Below, one piece after another: positions 25,495 through 34,640 of a stretch of DNA of 47,567 nucleotides. This stretch comes from Massilia psychrophila (GTDB lineage Bacteria > Pseudomonadota > Gammaproteobacteria > Burkholderiales > Burkholderiaceae_D). Both the position numbers and the translations under genes were made by a program. The stretch is taken from assembly GCF_002760665.1 (NCBI RefSeq), contig NZ_PDOB01000033.1, positions 1 to 47,567 of the forward strand, read 5' to 3'. The stretch's first letter is position 1. Every line of letters begins with the position of its first letter. Under the pieces are notes generated by a model. The model searched no databases. It was not told where the DNA came from and saw only the letters and a list, made by a program, of their open reading frames with translations.

Positions 25495-25520
25495 CTTGCA
25501 ATTTCGCGCGGCATCCCCAT
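25495..25520 (+). promoter_or_regulatory. Heat-shock (sigma-32 type) promoter of hslVU
   Basis: CTTGCA (25495-25500), 14-base spacer, CCCCAT (25515-25520) followed by TGT. This matches the RpoH consensus CTTGAA-N13/14-CCCCATNT with one mismatch, 31 bases before the hslV start. hslVU is a known heat-shock operon. Confidence 0.8.
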
Positions 25521-25550
25521 TGTTTGTAGCGAAGACATTACGAGGCGAAC

Positions 25551-26087
25551 ATGGAACAATTTCACGGCACTACAATCTTATGCGTGCGGCGCGGCAAGCA
25601 AGTCGCGCTGGGCGGCGACGGCCAGGTAACGCTGGGCAACATCGTCATGAAGGGCACGGCCCGCAAGGTACGTACCTTGTATCAAGGCAAGGTACTGGTC
25701 GGTTTCGCCGGCGGCACCGCCGACGCCTTCACCCTGCTCGACCGCTTCGAAGGCAAGCTCGAAAAACACCAAGGCAACCTGCTGCGCGCCTCGGTCGAAC
25801 TGGCCAAGGACTGGCGCACCGACCGCGTGCTGCGCCGGCTCGAGGCGATGCTGCTGGTGGCGGACGGCGAATCGACGCTGGTGATCACGGGTAACGGCGA
25901 CGTGCTCGAGCCTGAAGGCGGCGTCGGCGCCATCGGCTCCGGCGGCATCTATGCGCAATCGGCCGCGCTGGCACTACAGGAAAACACCGAGCTCACCCCT
26001 GCCGAGATCGTCAAGAAGTCGCTGACCATCGCCGGCCAGCTGTGCATTTATACCAATATGTCCCACATCATCGAAACGCTCAACTAG
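25551..26087 (+). CDS. hslV: ATP-dependent protease subunit HslV
   Basis: 178 residues. HslV is the proteasome-like peptidase of the HslUV (ClpQY) complex. The N-terminus MEQFHG is removed to expose catalytic Thr7 (TTILCVRR). Other family marks: [55 protein letters not shown] and [13 protein letters not shown]. It is followed by hslU after 16 bases, and preceded by a sigma-32-type promoter. Confidence 0.98.
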   Translation: MEQFHGTTILCVRRGKQVALGGDGQVTLGNIVMKGTARKVRTLYQGKVLVGFAGGTADAFTLLDRFEGKLEKHQGNLLRASVELAKDWRTDRVLRRLEAMLLVADGESTLVITGNGDVLEPEGGVGAIGSGGIYAQSAALALQENTELTPAEIVKKSLTIAGQLCIYTNMSHIIETLN

Positions 26088-26103
26088 GCGCGCGGAACCC
26101 ACC

Positions 26104-27444
26104 ATGAACATGACACCCCTGGAAATCGTTGCGGAATTGGACAAGCACGTGGTCGGCCAGGCCAAGGCCAAGCGGGCAGTCGCCATCGCGCTGCGCAACC
26201 GCTGGCGCCGCCAGCAAGTGGCCGAGCCGCTGCGCCACGAGATCACGCCGAAGAATATTTTGATGATCGGCCCCACCGGGGTCGGCAAGACCGAAATCGC
26301 GCGCCGCCTGGCCAGGCTGGCCGACGCGCCGTTCATCAAGATCGAAGCGACCAAATTCACCGAGGTCGGCTACGTCGGGCGCGACGTCGACACCATTATC
26401 CGCGACCTGATCGACATCGGCATCAAGCAGACGCGCGCCAGCGAAATGAAGCAGGTGCGCGAGAAGGCCGAGGACGCCGCTGAAAACCGCATCATCGACA
26501 TCCTGGTGCCGCCATCGCGCGACTTCGGTTTCAATGTAGCTGCCGCCGCGAATGAGGCGAAGGAAGGCGACAGTACCCGCCAGACCTTCAGGAAGCGGCT
26601 GCGCGAAGGCGCCCTCGACGAGCGCGAGGTCGAAATCGAAGTGTCCGACGCCGGCCCGCAGATGGAAATCATGGCGCCGCCCGGCATGGAAGAGATGACC
26701 GAACAGATCAAGAGCATGTTTTCCGGCATCGGCGGCGCCCGCAAGAAGCCGCGCAAGATGAAGATCAAGGATGCGATGAAGATCCTGGTCGACGAGGAAG
26801 CCGGCAAACTGATCAACGAAGACGAAATGAAGCAAAAGGCCATCGCCAACGTCGAACAGAACGGCATCGTCTTCCTCGACGAGATCGACAAGATCGCCTC
26901 GCGCTCGGAGCACGGCGGCGCCGACGTTTCGCGTGCCGGCGTGCAGCGCGACCTGCTGCCGCTGGTCGAAGGCACCACCGTCAACACCAAGTACGGCATG
27001 ATCAAGACCGACCATATCCTGTTCATCGCGTCCGGCGCTTTTCACCTGGCCAAGCCGTCCGACCTGATACCGGAGCTGCAGGGCCGCTTCCCGATCCGCG
27101 TGGAGCTCGAATCGCTCTCCATCGCCGACTTCGAATGCATCCTCACCGCCACCGACGCCTGCCTCACCGCCCAGTACGAGGCGCTGCTGGCGACCGAAAA
27201 CGTCAAGATCGCGTTCGCCCCGGAAGGCATTACGCGGCTGGCCGAAATCGCCTTCGCCGTCAACGAGCGCACCGAAAACATCGGCGCGCGCCGACTCTAT
27301 ACGGTCATGGAAAAGCTGCTCGAGGAAGTGTCCTTTACCGCCAGCGAATCGGGTGGCCAGGTGGTGGCGATCGACGCCGCCTACGTCAACGAGCGGCTCG
27401 ACAAACTGGCCGAAAACGAAGATCTGTCGCGCTACGTGCTGTAG
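26104..27444 (+). CDS. hslU: HslU, ATPase subunit of the HslUV protease
   Basis: 446 residues, full length. HslU unfolds substrates and feeds them into HslV. Walker A GPTGVGKT is at residues 56-63, Walker B is [11 protein letters not shown] near 250-260, sensor/arginine features lie in [12 protein letters not shown], and the I-domain (about 110-240) contains PPSRDFGF and the [13 protein letters not shown] stretch. The C-terminus EDLSRYVL is the conserved tail that inserts into HslV pockets. Confidence 0.98.
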   Translation: MNMTPLEIVAELDKHVVGQAKAKRAVAIALRNRWRRQQVAEPLRHEITPKNILMIGPTGVGKTEIARRLARLADAPFIKIEATKFTEVGYVGRDVDTIIRDLIDIGIKQTRASEMKQVREKAEDAAENRIIDILVPPSRDFGFNVAAAANEAKEGDSTRQTFRKRLREGALDEREVEIEVSDAGPQMEIMAPPGMEEMTEQIKSMFSGIGGARKKPRKMKIKDAMKILVDEEAGKLINEDEMKQKAIANVEQNGIVFLDEIDKIASRSEHGGADVSRAGVQRDLLPLVEGTTVNTKYGMIKTDHILFIASGAFHLAKPSDLIPELQGRFPIRVELESLSIADFECILTATDACLTAQYEALLATENVKIAFAPEGITRLAEIAFAVNERTENIGARRLYTVMEKLLEEVSFTASESGGQVVAIDAAYVNERLDKLAENEDLSRYVL

Positions 27445-27463
27445 GGCGCGGAGAGGGGCAAAG

Positions 27464-27628
27464 ATGCAGGTGAAAATCGAACCGTCGCAGCGCTTCGGCA
27501 AGCCGCGCAACCCGGTGGCGGTGGCGGCCAAGCTGCGCGCCGCCGGGCCGCACACGAAAGGCGCCACCGCCCAGCGCCAATCCGACAAACGGGCGCTGGC
27601 CAAGGCCAAGCTGGCGCCAAAAGACTGA
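27464..27628 (+). CDS. 54-residue basic protein of unknown function
   Basis: ATG 27464 is preceded by GGAGAGGGGCA, a good ribosome site, 19 bases after hslU. The product (MQVKIEPSQRFGKPRNPVAV, then Lys/Arg/Ala-rich to KLAPKD) has 15 Lys/Arg in 54 residues and no hydrophobic segment. It resembles small nucleic-acid-binding or ribosome-associated proteins in composition only. It would be co-transcribed with hslVU. I do not recognise a family. Confidence 0.6.
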   Translation: MQVKIEPSQRFGKPRNPVAVAAKLRAAGPHTKGATAQRQSDKRALAKAKLAPKD

Positions 27629-27635
27629 GCAAGCG

Positions 27636-28076
27636 TTATTTGCGCACCCAGCCGGCGCTCGCCGGCGGGCAGGTCACTTTACGCGCGCGGCTGCTGTCGT
27701 GCAGGATGCCGGGCACGTAGTTGACCGTGCTGCTGGTAACGCAGTCACTTTTCCCGCCGTAGGTAATGCGTTCGATGACGACACCGTCGCTTGACCGGTA
27801 TTGGTCGACGACACGGGTGTTGGAGCGGTCGATGAAAGCGGCGTCGGCCGCCTTGTCGAAACGATCCAGGGCCGATTCGCCAGCGCTCAGGGCAGGCTCT
27901 TTCTTCGCCTCCGGCGGCGCTGCGGCGCGCATTGCGCGGTCCGCTTCAACCGCTTCGCGCTTGGCCTGTTCGAGGCCAGCCACGCCTTTCGCGGTCGGTT
28001 CTTCCTGCGCAAAGCAGGCTTGCGCTGCCATCAAAGCAACGGCACTACAAATGCACCGGGGAAGATGGTTCGTCAT
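27636..28076 (-). CDS. Small exported protein of unknown function
   Basis: 146 residues with a signal peptide (CSAVALMAAQACFAQ; likely cut after CFA), a charged helical region (GLEQAKREAVEADRAMRAAA) and a C-terminal part with two cysteines (SDCVTSST and VTCPPAS) that could form a disulfide. Ends GWVRK. It converges on the small basic gene with a 7-base gap. No family recognised; a periplasmic location is inferred from the signal peptide. Confidence 0.7.
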   Translation of the reverse strand: MTNHLPRCICSAVALMAAQACFAQEEPTAKGVAGLEQAKREAVEADRAMRAAAPPEAKKEPALSAGESALDRFDKAADAAFIDRSNTRVVDQYRSSDGVVIERITYGGKSDCVTSSTVNYVPGILHDSSRARKVTCPPASAGWVRK

Positions 28077-28146
28077 CGTGCTTTATCTTAATAGATGGAT
28101 AAGCTGCCAGCGGGCGCTGCGATCGGGAGAGAGTTTGGGGCCGCCA

Positions 28147-28171
28147 GCGGGTGTCCAAAAAGGACACCCGC
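28147..28171. promoter_or_regulatory. Perfect 10-bp inverted repeat with A5 loop
   Basis: GCGGGTGTCC-AAAAA-GGACACCCGC in the 219-base region between the divergent exported-protein and HTH-regulator genes. It could be an operator (GTGTCC-N5-GGACAC core) or an RNA hairpin; no T tract follows, so a terminator is less likely. Confidence 0.45.
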
Positions 28172-28245
28172 GATCAGGCCATGTAGCGAGTGTCCGCCGA
28201 TCCGCCGCCAGTTGCCACTGACTTGTGCAAAGCACTGTTAGCCTG

Positions 28246-28276
28246 TACATTCGGTACCGTATTGCGATACATTTCG
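28246..28276. promoter_or_regulatory. Two TACATT(T)CG direct repeats before the HTH gene
   Basis: TACATTCG (28246-28253) and TACATTTCG (28268-28276) start 22 bases apart, about two helical turns, 20-50 bases before ATG 28296. This suggests an autoregulatory site, unproven. Confidence 0.25.
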
Positions 28277-28295
28277 ATTTTTTTCAAGGACATCC

Positions 28296-29033
28296 ATGAG
28301 CTCACCCGAGCTGGTATTGCAGGTGCTGCGCGCCGAGTTGCGCGCCGCCTCGATCACTTACAAGGCATTGGCCGAGCGCATCGGCATGAGCGAGTCGAGC
28401 GTCAAGCGTATGTTTGGCCAGAAGGACATGGCGCTGTCGCGGCTGGCGCAGATCTGCAGCGCCAGCGGCATCGCCATGGAAGACGTGCTGCGCCGCGCCG
28501 CCGACGTCCAGCCGCACGCCGACACCCTTACCGCGGTGCAGGAAAAAGCGCTGATCGCGAAACCCAAGCTGCTGCTGGTGGCGATCTGCTGCATGGGCCA
28601 CTGGACGTTGGAACAGGTGATCGAGACGTACGCCATCAGCGAGCCGGAATGCATTGGTTTTCTGGCCGAGCTCGACCGCCTGGGCGTGATCGAACTGAAA
28701 CCCCTGAACCGCTACAGCCTGCGCGTGTCGAACGCCTTCCACTGGCTTGCCGACGGCCCGGTGCAGCAGTACGTGCGCGAGCACGTGGTGGCCGACTATT
28801 TCGGCGGCCGCTTCGACGGTCCCGGCGAAACCCTGATGTGCCTGCCAGCGCGGCTGTCGCTGCCGAGCGCACGCGAACTGCTGCAAAAGATCCAGCAACT
28901 GGCCGCCGAACTGGCCCGCCTGCACCAGGGCGACCGCCGCCTGCCGGCCCTCGAGCGCGACGGTTTTACGCTGTTGCTGGGCTTTCGGTCGTGGGAGTTT
29001 GCGGCATTCACCGAGATGCGGCGCCAGGCTTGA
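28296..29033 (+). CDS. XRE-family helix-turn-helix transcriptional regulator
   Basis: 245 residues. The N-terminal Cro/C1-type HTH occupies residues 5-65 (ITYKALAERIGMSESSVKRM then FGQKDMALSRLAQICSASGI). The larger C-terminal part (about 75-245) resembles a second winged-helix-like segment, with WTLEQVIETYAISEPECIGF and LGVIELKPLNRYSLRVSNAF, and an unassigned tail. AAGGA lies 5-6 bases before ATG. It does not belong to an obvious operon. Targets unknown; the repeats just upstream suggest self-regulation. Confidence 0.85.
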   Translation: MSSPELVLQVLRAELRAASITYKALAERIGMSESSVKRMFGQKDMALSRLAQICSASGIAMEDVLRRAADVQPHADTLTAVQEKALIAKPKLLLVAICCMGHWTLEQVIETYAISEPECIGFLAELDRLGVIELKPLNRYSLRVSNAFHWLADGPVQQYVREHVVADYFGGRFDGPGETLMCLPARLSLPSARELLQKIQQLAAELARLHQGDRRLPALERDGFTLLLGFRSWEFAAFTEMRRQA

Positions 29034-29075
29034 ATCGTCCGCGCACTACATGAGCAATCAACCGGCAATCATCCT

Positions 29076-31331
29076 TTACCAGATCGGCCCGAGAAACAAA
29101 TACAAGGTGCGGTTGCCGTCGCGCGTGGCGCCGGCACCGAGGTAGAGCGGGCCGAAGCGGGTGTCGACCGACAAGAAGCCGCTGCCGGCCTGCTTGAACG
29201 TGTTGCGCTGGCGCGCCAGCGGCTCGTCCTGGTCGAAGCCGCCGCCGGCTTCGAGCGAGAAGCCGGCGCGCACGGTGCCTCCTAAAGTCACCGGCAAGGC
29301 GCCGATGCGGCGCGCCAGTACGAGGCGGGAAAAGACAATGGAGCGGCCCTGCAGCGAGGCTGCCGCGGTGCCGGACAGGCGCAGGAATCCGCCCAGGCTG
29401 AGCGGCGCCGCGCCGCTGCGGGCGCGTGCCCATTCGCCGTACAGGTGGCCGGCCCAGTTCTCGGTGTGCACGGCAGCCATGCCGATCACCGACGAGCGCG
29501 CCAGCGACCTGCCGTTGTCGCCGCCGCTCGGCGAGCGCTCGAGCACGGCGTCGAGCAGCACGCCGCGGCTTGGAAAACCGAGCGAATCGAGGGTGTCGAT
29601 CCGGTAGCGCAGGAACTCGGTGCTGTCGTAGGCATGGTCGGTGACGGTATCAAGCTGTTCCGGCACCACCAAGCGGCTGCTGGCGTTGCGGCGCGTGAGG
29701 CCGGCCTGCAGGTCGCCCCAGTTGCCCAGTTCGCGGCCCAGTACAAAGCTGGCGCTACGCACGTTGTAGCCAAGCCGTTGCAGCCGGCGCCCGTCTGCGA
29801 AAATGTCACCCGACGACGAGCCGTACTGCAGCGACGGCGCCACATACCATGGCGATCCGGGGCCGAGCGGCTGCCAGAACTGGGCGCCGAAGTCGCGCTT
29901 GCCGCCGATGCCGGCAACCAGGCGCAGTTCGGCGCCCCAGCGGTTGATCGCGGTGCCGACGTACATCAGTTTTAACGCGAAGCTGTTGGCTTCGTCGAAG
30001 TCGCTGGCCAGCTCGAGGCCAACGCGCAGCCGGCTGCGGGCCCAGGGCGCCTCGGTGGCGCGGATCAGTACTGTGCGCTTGCCGTCGGCGTCGTTGATGT
30101 CGGTCTCGACGCGCGCCAGGTCGCCGCGGCCGTACAGCGTGTCGGCGCCGCGCCGCACCTGCGCCATGGTGGCGTCCTTGCCCTCCGTCAGGCCCGACTG
30201 GATCGCCAGCGCCGCCGGATTGATGCGGCCGTTGCTGCGCACCTCGACGCGCGCCAGCGGTAGGGCAAGGTCGGCCAGCGCGGGCGGCGCCAGCCGGCGA
30301 TTTTCGAACACCGCATATTCGGCTCTTGCCAGCGACAGCGGCATCAGCTGTGCCGCCAGCGCGCGCGCGGCGCGCGCGCCGGCGTCGATCGCCTCCTGCA
30401 CGTGGCCGAAATCGAGAAAGCTGATGGTGCCCAGGTCGGGCGCGATCATGATGTCCTGCGGCTGCAGTTCCTTGAGCGAGCGCTGGACGTTCTGCTCGGT
30501 CAGGATGTTGAGCATCTGCTGGGCCACCCCTAACGCGCTGCCAAGCTCCTTCTCGGGCGCCAGCCGGGTGCCGACATTGACGGCGATGACGATGTCGGCG
30601 CCCATCGCGTGGGCGGTGCTGACCGGCAGGTTGCGCACCAGGCCGCCATCGACGACGAGCCGGCGCTCGACCCGAACCGGCGCGAACACGCCCGGCACCG
30701 CCAGCGAGGCGCGCATCGCCAGAAACAGCGGGGTATCGACCAGCTCCACCGGTTCGCCCGTCAGCAGGTCGGACGCGACGGAACGAAACGGCAGCGCCAG
30801 CGCACTGACCGGCAGATCGCGGGTACCGGCCGGCAGCAGCCGTCCAAGCGCCTGCTCGAGCGCGGCGTTGCCGGCGGCCGAAGGCGGCAGGGCAAGACCG
30901 TCGCGGTGGACGCCGAACTCGATGCGCGACGGCAGCAGCACGTCTTCCTCGCGGCGGCGGAACGCCAGCTCGTCGCGGGCCGGGCGGTCGGCCACCACCT
31001 GCTCCCAGTCGGTGCCACGCGCCATCCGCTCGAGGTCGGCCACCGAGGCGCCGGCCGCATACGCGCCGCCGACCACGCTGCCCATGCTGGTGCCGACCAC
31101 CAGGTCGACCGGTACGCGCAGTTCGCGCAGTACGCGCAGCACGCCGATGTGAGCAAAGCCGCGCGCGCCGCCGCCTGACAGCACCAGCGCAATGCGCGGC
31201 CTGGCGGCAAGCGGTGCAGGGTCAGGGTCAGGGGGAGCGGAAGCGGCGGCCTGTGCGGCCGCTGCGCCCGCCGCAAGCGCCAACTGCAGCGCGGCGGCGT
31301 AGAGCAGAGCAAGGGCGGCGGGTGCGGGCAT
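29076..31331 (-). CDS. Patatin-like phospholipase with outer-membrane barrel (PlpD type, type Vd secretion)
   Basis: 751 residues: signal peptide (1-28), patatin domain (about 45-310), a POTRA-like linker (about 345-415) and a 16-strand-type barrel to a C-terminal GPIW. The catalytic dyad is Ser82 in GTSMG and Asp228 in DGG, and the oxyanion hole is GGGARG (53-58). The order signal-patatin-POTRA-barrel defines PlpD-like autotransporters, whose lipase is displayed or released at the surface. It lies 18 bases after gspC in the same direction, so it appears to be the last gene of the T2SS operon although it should secrete itself. Confidence 0.9.
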   Translation of the reverse strand: MPAPAALALLYAAALQLALAAGAAAAQAAASAPPDPDPAPLAARPRIALVLSGGGARGFAHIGVLRVLRELRVPVDLVVGTSMGSVVGGAYAAGASVADLERMARGTDWEQVVADRPARDELAFRRREEDVLLPSRIEFGVHRDGLALPPSAAGNAALEQALGRLLPAGTRDLPVSALALPFRSVASDLLTGEPVELVDTPLFLAMRASLAVPGVFAPVRVERRLVVDGGLVRNLPVSTAHAMGADIVIAVNVGTRLAPEKELGSALGVAQQMLNILTEQNVQRSLKELQPQDIMIAPDLGTISFLDFGHVQEAIDAGARAARALAAQLMPLSLARAEYAVFENRRLAPPALADLALPLARVEVRSNGRINPAALAIQSGLTEGKDATMAQVRRGADTLYGRGDLARVETDINDADGKRTVLIRATEAPWARSRLRVGLELASDFDEANSFALKLMYVGTAINRWGAELRLVAGIGGKRDFGAQFWQPLGPGSPWYVAPSLQYGSSSGDIFADGRRLQRLGYNVRSASFVLGRELGNWGDLQAGLTRRNASSRLVVPEQLDTVTDHAYDSTEFLRYRIDTLDSLGFPSRGVLLDAVLERSPSGGDNGRSLARSSVIGMAAVHTENWAGHLYGEWARARSGAAPLSLGGFLRLSGTAAASLQGRSIVFSRLVLARRIGALPVTLGGTVRAGFSLEAGGGFDQDEPLARQRNTFKQAGSGFLSVDTRFGPLYLGAGATRDGNRTLYLFLGPIW

Positions 31332-31349
31332 CGATTGCGCGGCGCCGGT

Positions 31350-31961
<612 letters not shown>

Positions 31962-31974
31962 CGACTTCCTTCAG

Positions 31975-33195
31975 TTACCGCACCAGCTGGTTGATTTCAA
32001 TAATCGGCATCAGCACTGCCAGCACAATCAGCAGGACCACCACGCCCATCGCCAGGATCAGGGCCGGCTCGAGCAGACCGGCAATCGTCAGCGCGCGCCG
32101 TTCGAGGTCGGCCTGCTGCGCGCTGGCGGCGCGGTCTAACATGGCCGGCAGCTCGCCGGTGATTTCGCCGGCGCGGATCATGTGCACCAGCATCGGCGGG
32201 AAGTGCTTTTGCGCCGACAGCGCGCGCGCCAGGCTGACGCCTTCGCGCACGCTGGCGCTGGCTTCTTCGACCAGCTCCTTCATCGCCACGTTCGACAGCG
32301 TGTCGCGGCTGGTCTCGAGCGCGCGCAGGATCGGCACGCCCGAACCGGTGGTGATCGCCAGCGTGCTGGCGAAGCGCGCGGTGTTCATGCTGCGCTCGAA
32401 CTTGCCGTACACCGGAGCGGTCAGCAGCCAGGAGTGAAAACGCCGCTTGAGTACGGGGTTTTTCAGCGCGCGGCGCCAGGCAAAGAAAGCGCCAATGGCG
32501 ATCAAAGCGACGTAAATGCCATAGGCGCGGGTAAAGTTCGACACCGCCAGCATCATGGTGGTGAGCAGCGGCAGCTTCTGCTTGGTGTTGGCGAACACCG
32601 AAACGATCTGCGGCACCACGTAGGTGAGCAGGAAGATGACGATGGCGAACGCCACCACGGTGACGATGCCGGGGTAGATAAACGCCAGCCGCACCTTCTG
32701 CACCAGCGCGTTGCTGCGTTCGATGTAGTCGGCCAGGCGCGAGAGCACTCGCGCGAGCTGGCCGATCTGTTCGCCCGAGGCGACCAGCGCCCGATAAATT
32801 TCGGCAAAATCGCGCGGATGGCGCGACAGTGCGCCGGAGAACGAGGCGCCGCCCATCACTTCGGAACGGATCGAGGCGACCAGGTCGCGCACGTAGGGAC
32901 GCTCGGCCTGTTCGAGCAAGGCGGTAAATGCCTGCTCGAGCGGCAGCCCGGCTTCGAGCAGGCTGGCCAGCTGGCGGGTGAACAGCGCCAGCTCGACCTG
33001 CGACAAGCGCTCGCCGAAGCCGCGGCTCTTGGCAACCCCAGCAGCGTCGAGCTGGGCAGTGATGGCATCGACCGCCAGCGGCGTCAATCCCTGGCTGCGC
33101 AGGTCGGCGCGCGCTGAACGCGGGTTGTCGGCGTTGACGACGCCCTTGCGGGTGGCGCCGCCGGCGTCGACGGCTTCATAGCGGAATGCGGGCAT
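31975..33195 (-). CDS. gspF: Type II secretion inner-membrane platform protein GspF
   Basis: 406 residues, full length. Polytopic inner-membrane core of the T2SS that contacts the GspE ATPase. Begins MPAFRYEAVDAGGATRKGVV, the family start, with LALFTRQLASLLEAGLPLEQ and the repeated second-half motif FASTLAITTGSGVPILRALE, GVSLARALSAQKHFPPMLVHM and the ending PIIEINQLVR. Hydrophobic helices lie near residues 165-190, 215-235 and 370-395. It starts 7 bases after gspE. Confidence 0.97.
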   Translation of the reverse strand: MPAFRYEAVDAGGATRKGVVNADNPRSARADLRSQGLTPLAVDAITAQLDAAGVAKSRGFGERLSQVELALFTRQLASLLEAGLPLEQAFTALLEQAERPYVRDLVASIRSEVMGGASFSGALSRHPRDFAEIYRALVASGEQIGQLARVLSRLADYIERSNALVQKVRLAFIYPGIVTVVAFAIVIFLLTYVVPQIVSVFANTKQKLPLLTTMMLAVSNFTRAYGIYVALIAIGAFFAWRRALKNPVLKRRFHSWLLTAPVYGKFERSMNTARFASTLAITTGSGVPILRALETSRDTLSNVAMKELVEEASASVREGVSLARALSAQKHFPPMLVHMIRAGEITGELPAMLDRAASAQQADLERRALTIAGLLEPALILAMGVVVLLIVLAVLMPIIEINQLVR

Positions 33196-33202
33196 CTGGG
33201 GC

Positions 33203-34624
33203 TCAGTCCTTGGTCACGCGCAGCAGTTCGGCCTGGGTGGTGGTCCCATCGAGCAGGAAGCGCTCGCCGTCTTCGCGCATGGTCTTCATGCCGGACGCCT
33301 GGCCCGACACGCGGATGTCGGCTTCGGAGGCGCGGTTGTGAATCTGGGCGCGGATCTGGTCGTTCGTCTCGAGCAGCTCGTAGACGCCGACCCGGCCCTG
33401 GTAGCCGGTGTGGCCGCATTTTTCGCAGCCGACCGCTTTCCAGTACGGACCGTCCGGCTGCTTGCAGCTCTCGCACAGTTTGCGTACCAGCCGCTGCGCC
33501 ATCACGCCCAGCAGGGACGACGACAGCAGGAACGGTTCGATCCCCATGTCGAGCAGGCGGGTGACGGCGGCGGCGGCGTCGTTGGTGTGCAGCGTGGCCA
33601 GCACCAGGTGGCCGGTCAGCGACGCCTGCACCGCGATCTGCGCCGTTTCCAGATCGCGAATCTCGCCGATCATGATGACGTCCGGGTCCTGCCGCAGGAT
33701 CGCCCGCAGCGCCTTGGCAAAACTCATGTCGATGCGGGCGTTGACCTGGGTCTGGCCGACGCCGACCAGGTCGTACTCGATCGGGTCTTCGACCGTCAGG
33801 ATGTTGGTGGTCGACGCGTTCAGGCGCGACAGCGCGGCGTACAGGGTGGTGGTCTTGCCCGAACCGGTCGGCCCGGTCACCAGCACAATGCCGTGCGGCT
33901 GGTTGATCATGCGGTCGAACTGCGGCAGCAGCTTGGGGCTCATGCCCAGGTGCGACAGGTCGAGGCGGCCGGCTTCCTTGTCGAGCAAACGCAGCACCGC
34001 ACGCTCGCCGTGGCCGGTCGGCAAGGTCGACACGCGCACGTCGACCGGCTTTCCGCCGACGCGCAGGGTGATGCGGCCGTCCTGCGGCAGGCGTTTTTCG
34101 GCGATGTCGAGCTGCGACATGATCTTGATGCGCGAAATGAGCGAGGCATGGATTGCCTTGCGCGGGCGCACCACGTCGCGTAGCGCGCCGTCGATGCGAA
34201 AGCGCACCACCGACGTCTGTTCGAACGGCTCGATGTGGATGTCGGACGCCCCTTCGCGCAGGGATTGGGTCAGCAGCGCGTTGATCATGCGGATTACCGG
34301 CGCGTCGTCGGACGATTCGAGCAGGTCTTCGATGGCCGGTACATCCTGCAGCAGCTTGGTCAAGTCGAGGTCGGCGTCGAATTCGTCGACCACCTGCGAG
34401 GCGTCGCCGCCGGCGCCGGCGTAGGCGGTAGCGATCGCCGCCTCGAGGTCGGCGCGCTCCATGCGGCGCAGCGCGATGCGGCCGAAACGGCGCGACACCT
34501 CGGCAATCGCCGCAACCGGCGTCGCGCCCGACATCCACACCTCGACCGGCCCGTCGGCGCCGTCCTGGGTGCGCGCCAGCACGCCGAAGTCGCGCGCGAA
34601 GGCATAAGGCAACAGGTTACTCAT
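33203..34624 (-). CDS. gspE: Type II secretion ATPase GspE
   Basis: 473 residues. Hexameric ATPase that powers pseudopilus assembly. Walker A GPTGSGKT (251-258), Asp box [12 protein letters not shown] (313-324), His box [12 protein letters not shown] (338-349), and a zinc-binding domain with Cys384, Cys387, Cys400 and Cys403 that is present and complete. ASDIHIEP and [10 protein letters not shown] are standard. N-terminal N1E-like part binds GspL. It lies 16 bases after gspD. Confidence 0.98.
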   Translation of the reverse strand: MSNLLPYAFARDFGVLARTQDGADGPVEVWMSGATPVAAIAEVSRRFGRIALRRMERADLEAAIATAYAGAGGDASQVVDEFDADLDLTKLLQDVPAIEDLLESSDDAPVIRMINALLTQSLREGASDIHIEPFEQTSVVRFRIDGALRDVVRPRKAIHASLISRIKIMSQLDIAEKRLPQDGRITLRVGGKPVDVRVSTLPTGHGERAVLRLLDKEAGRLDLSHLGMSPKLLPQFDRMINQPHGIVLVTGPTGSGKTTTLYAALSRLNASTTNILTVEDPIEYDLVGVGQTQVNARIDMSFAKALRAILRQDPDVIMIGEIRDLETAQIAVQASLTGHLVLATLHTNDAAAAVTRLLDMGIEPFLLSSSLLGVMAQRLVRKLCESCKQPDGPYWKAVGCEKCGHTGYQGRVGVYELLETNDQIRAQIHNRASEADIRVSGQASGMKTMREDGERFLLDGTTTQAELLRVTKD

Positions 34625-34640
34625 GATGGTTTCAACCTCA

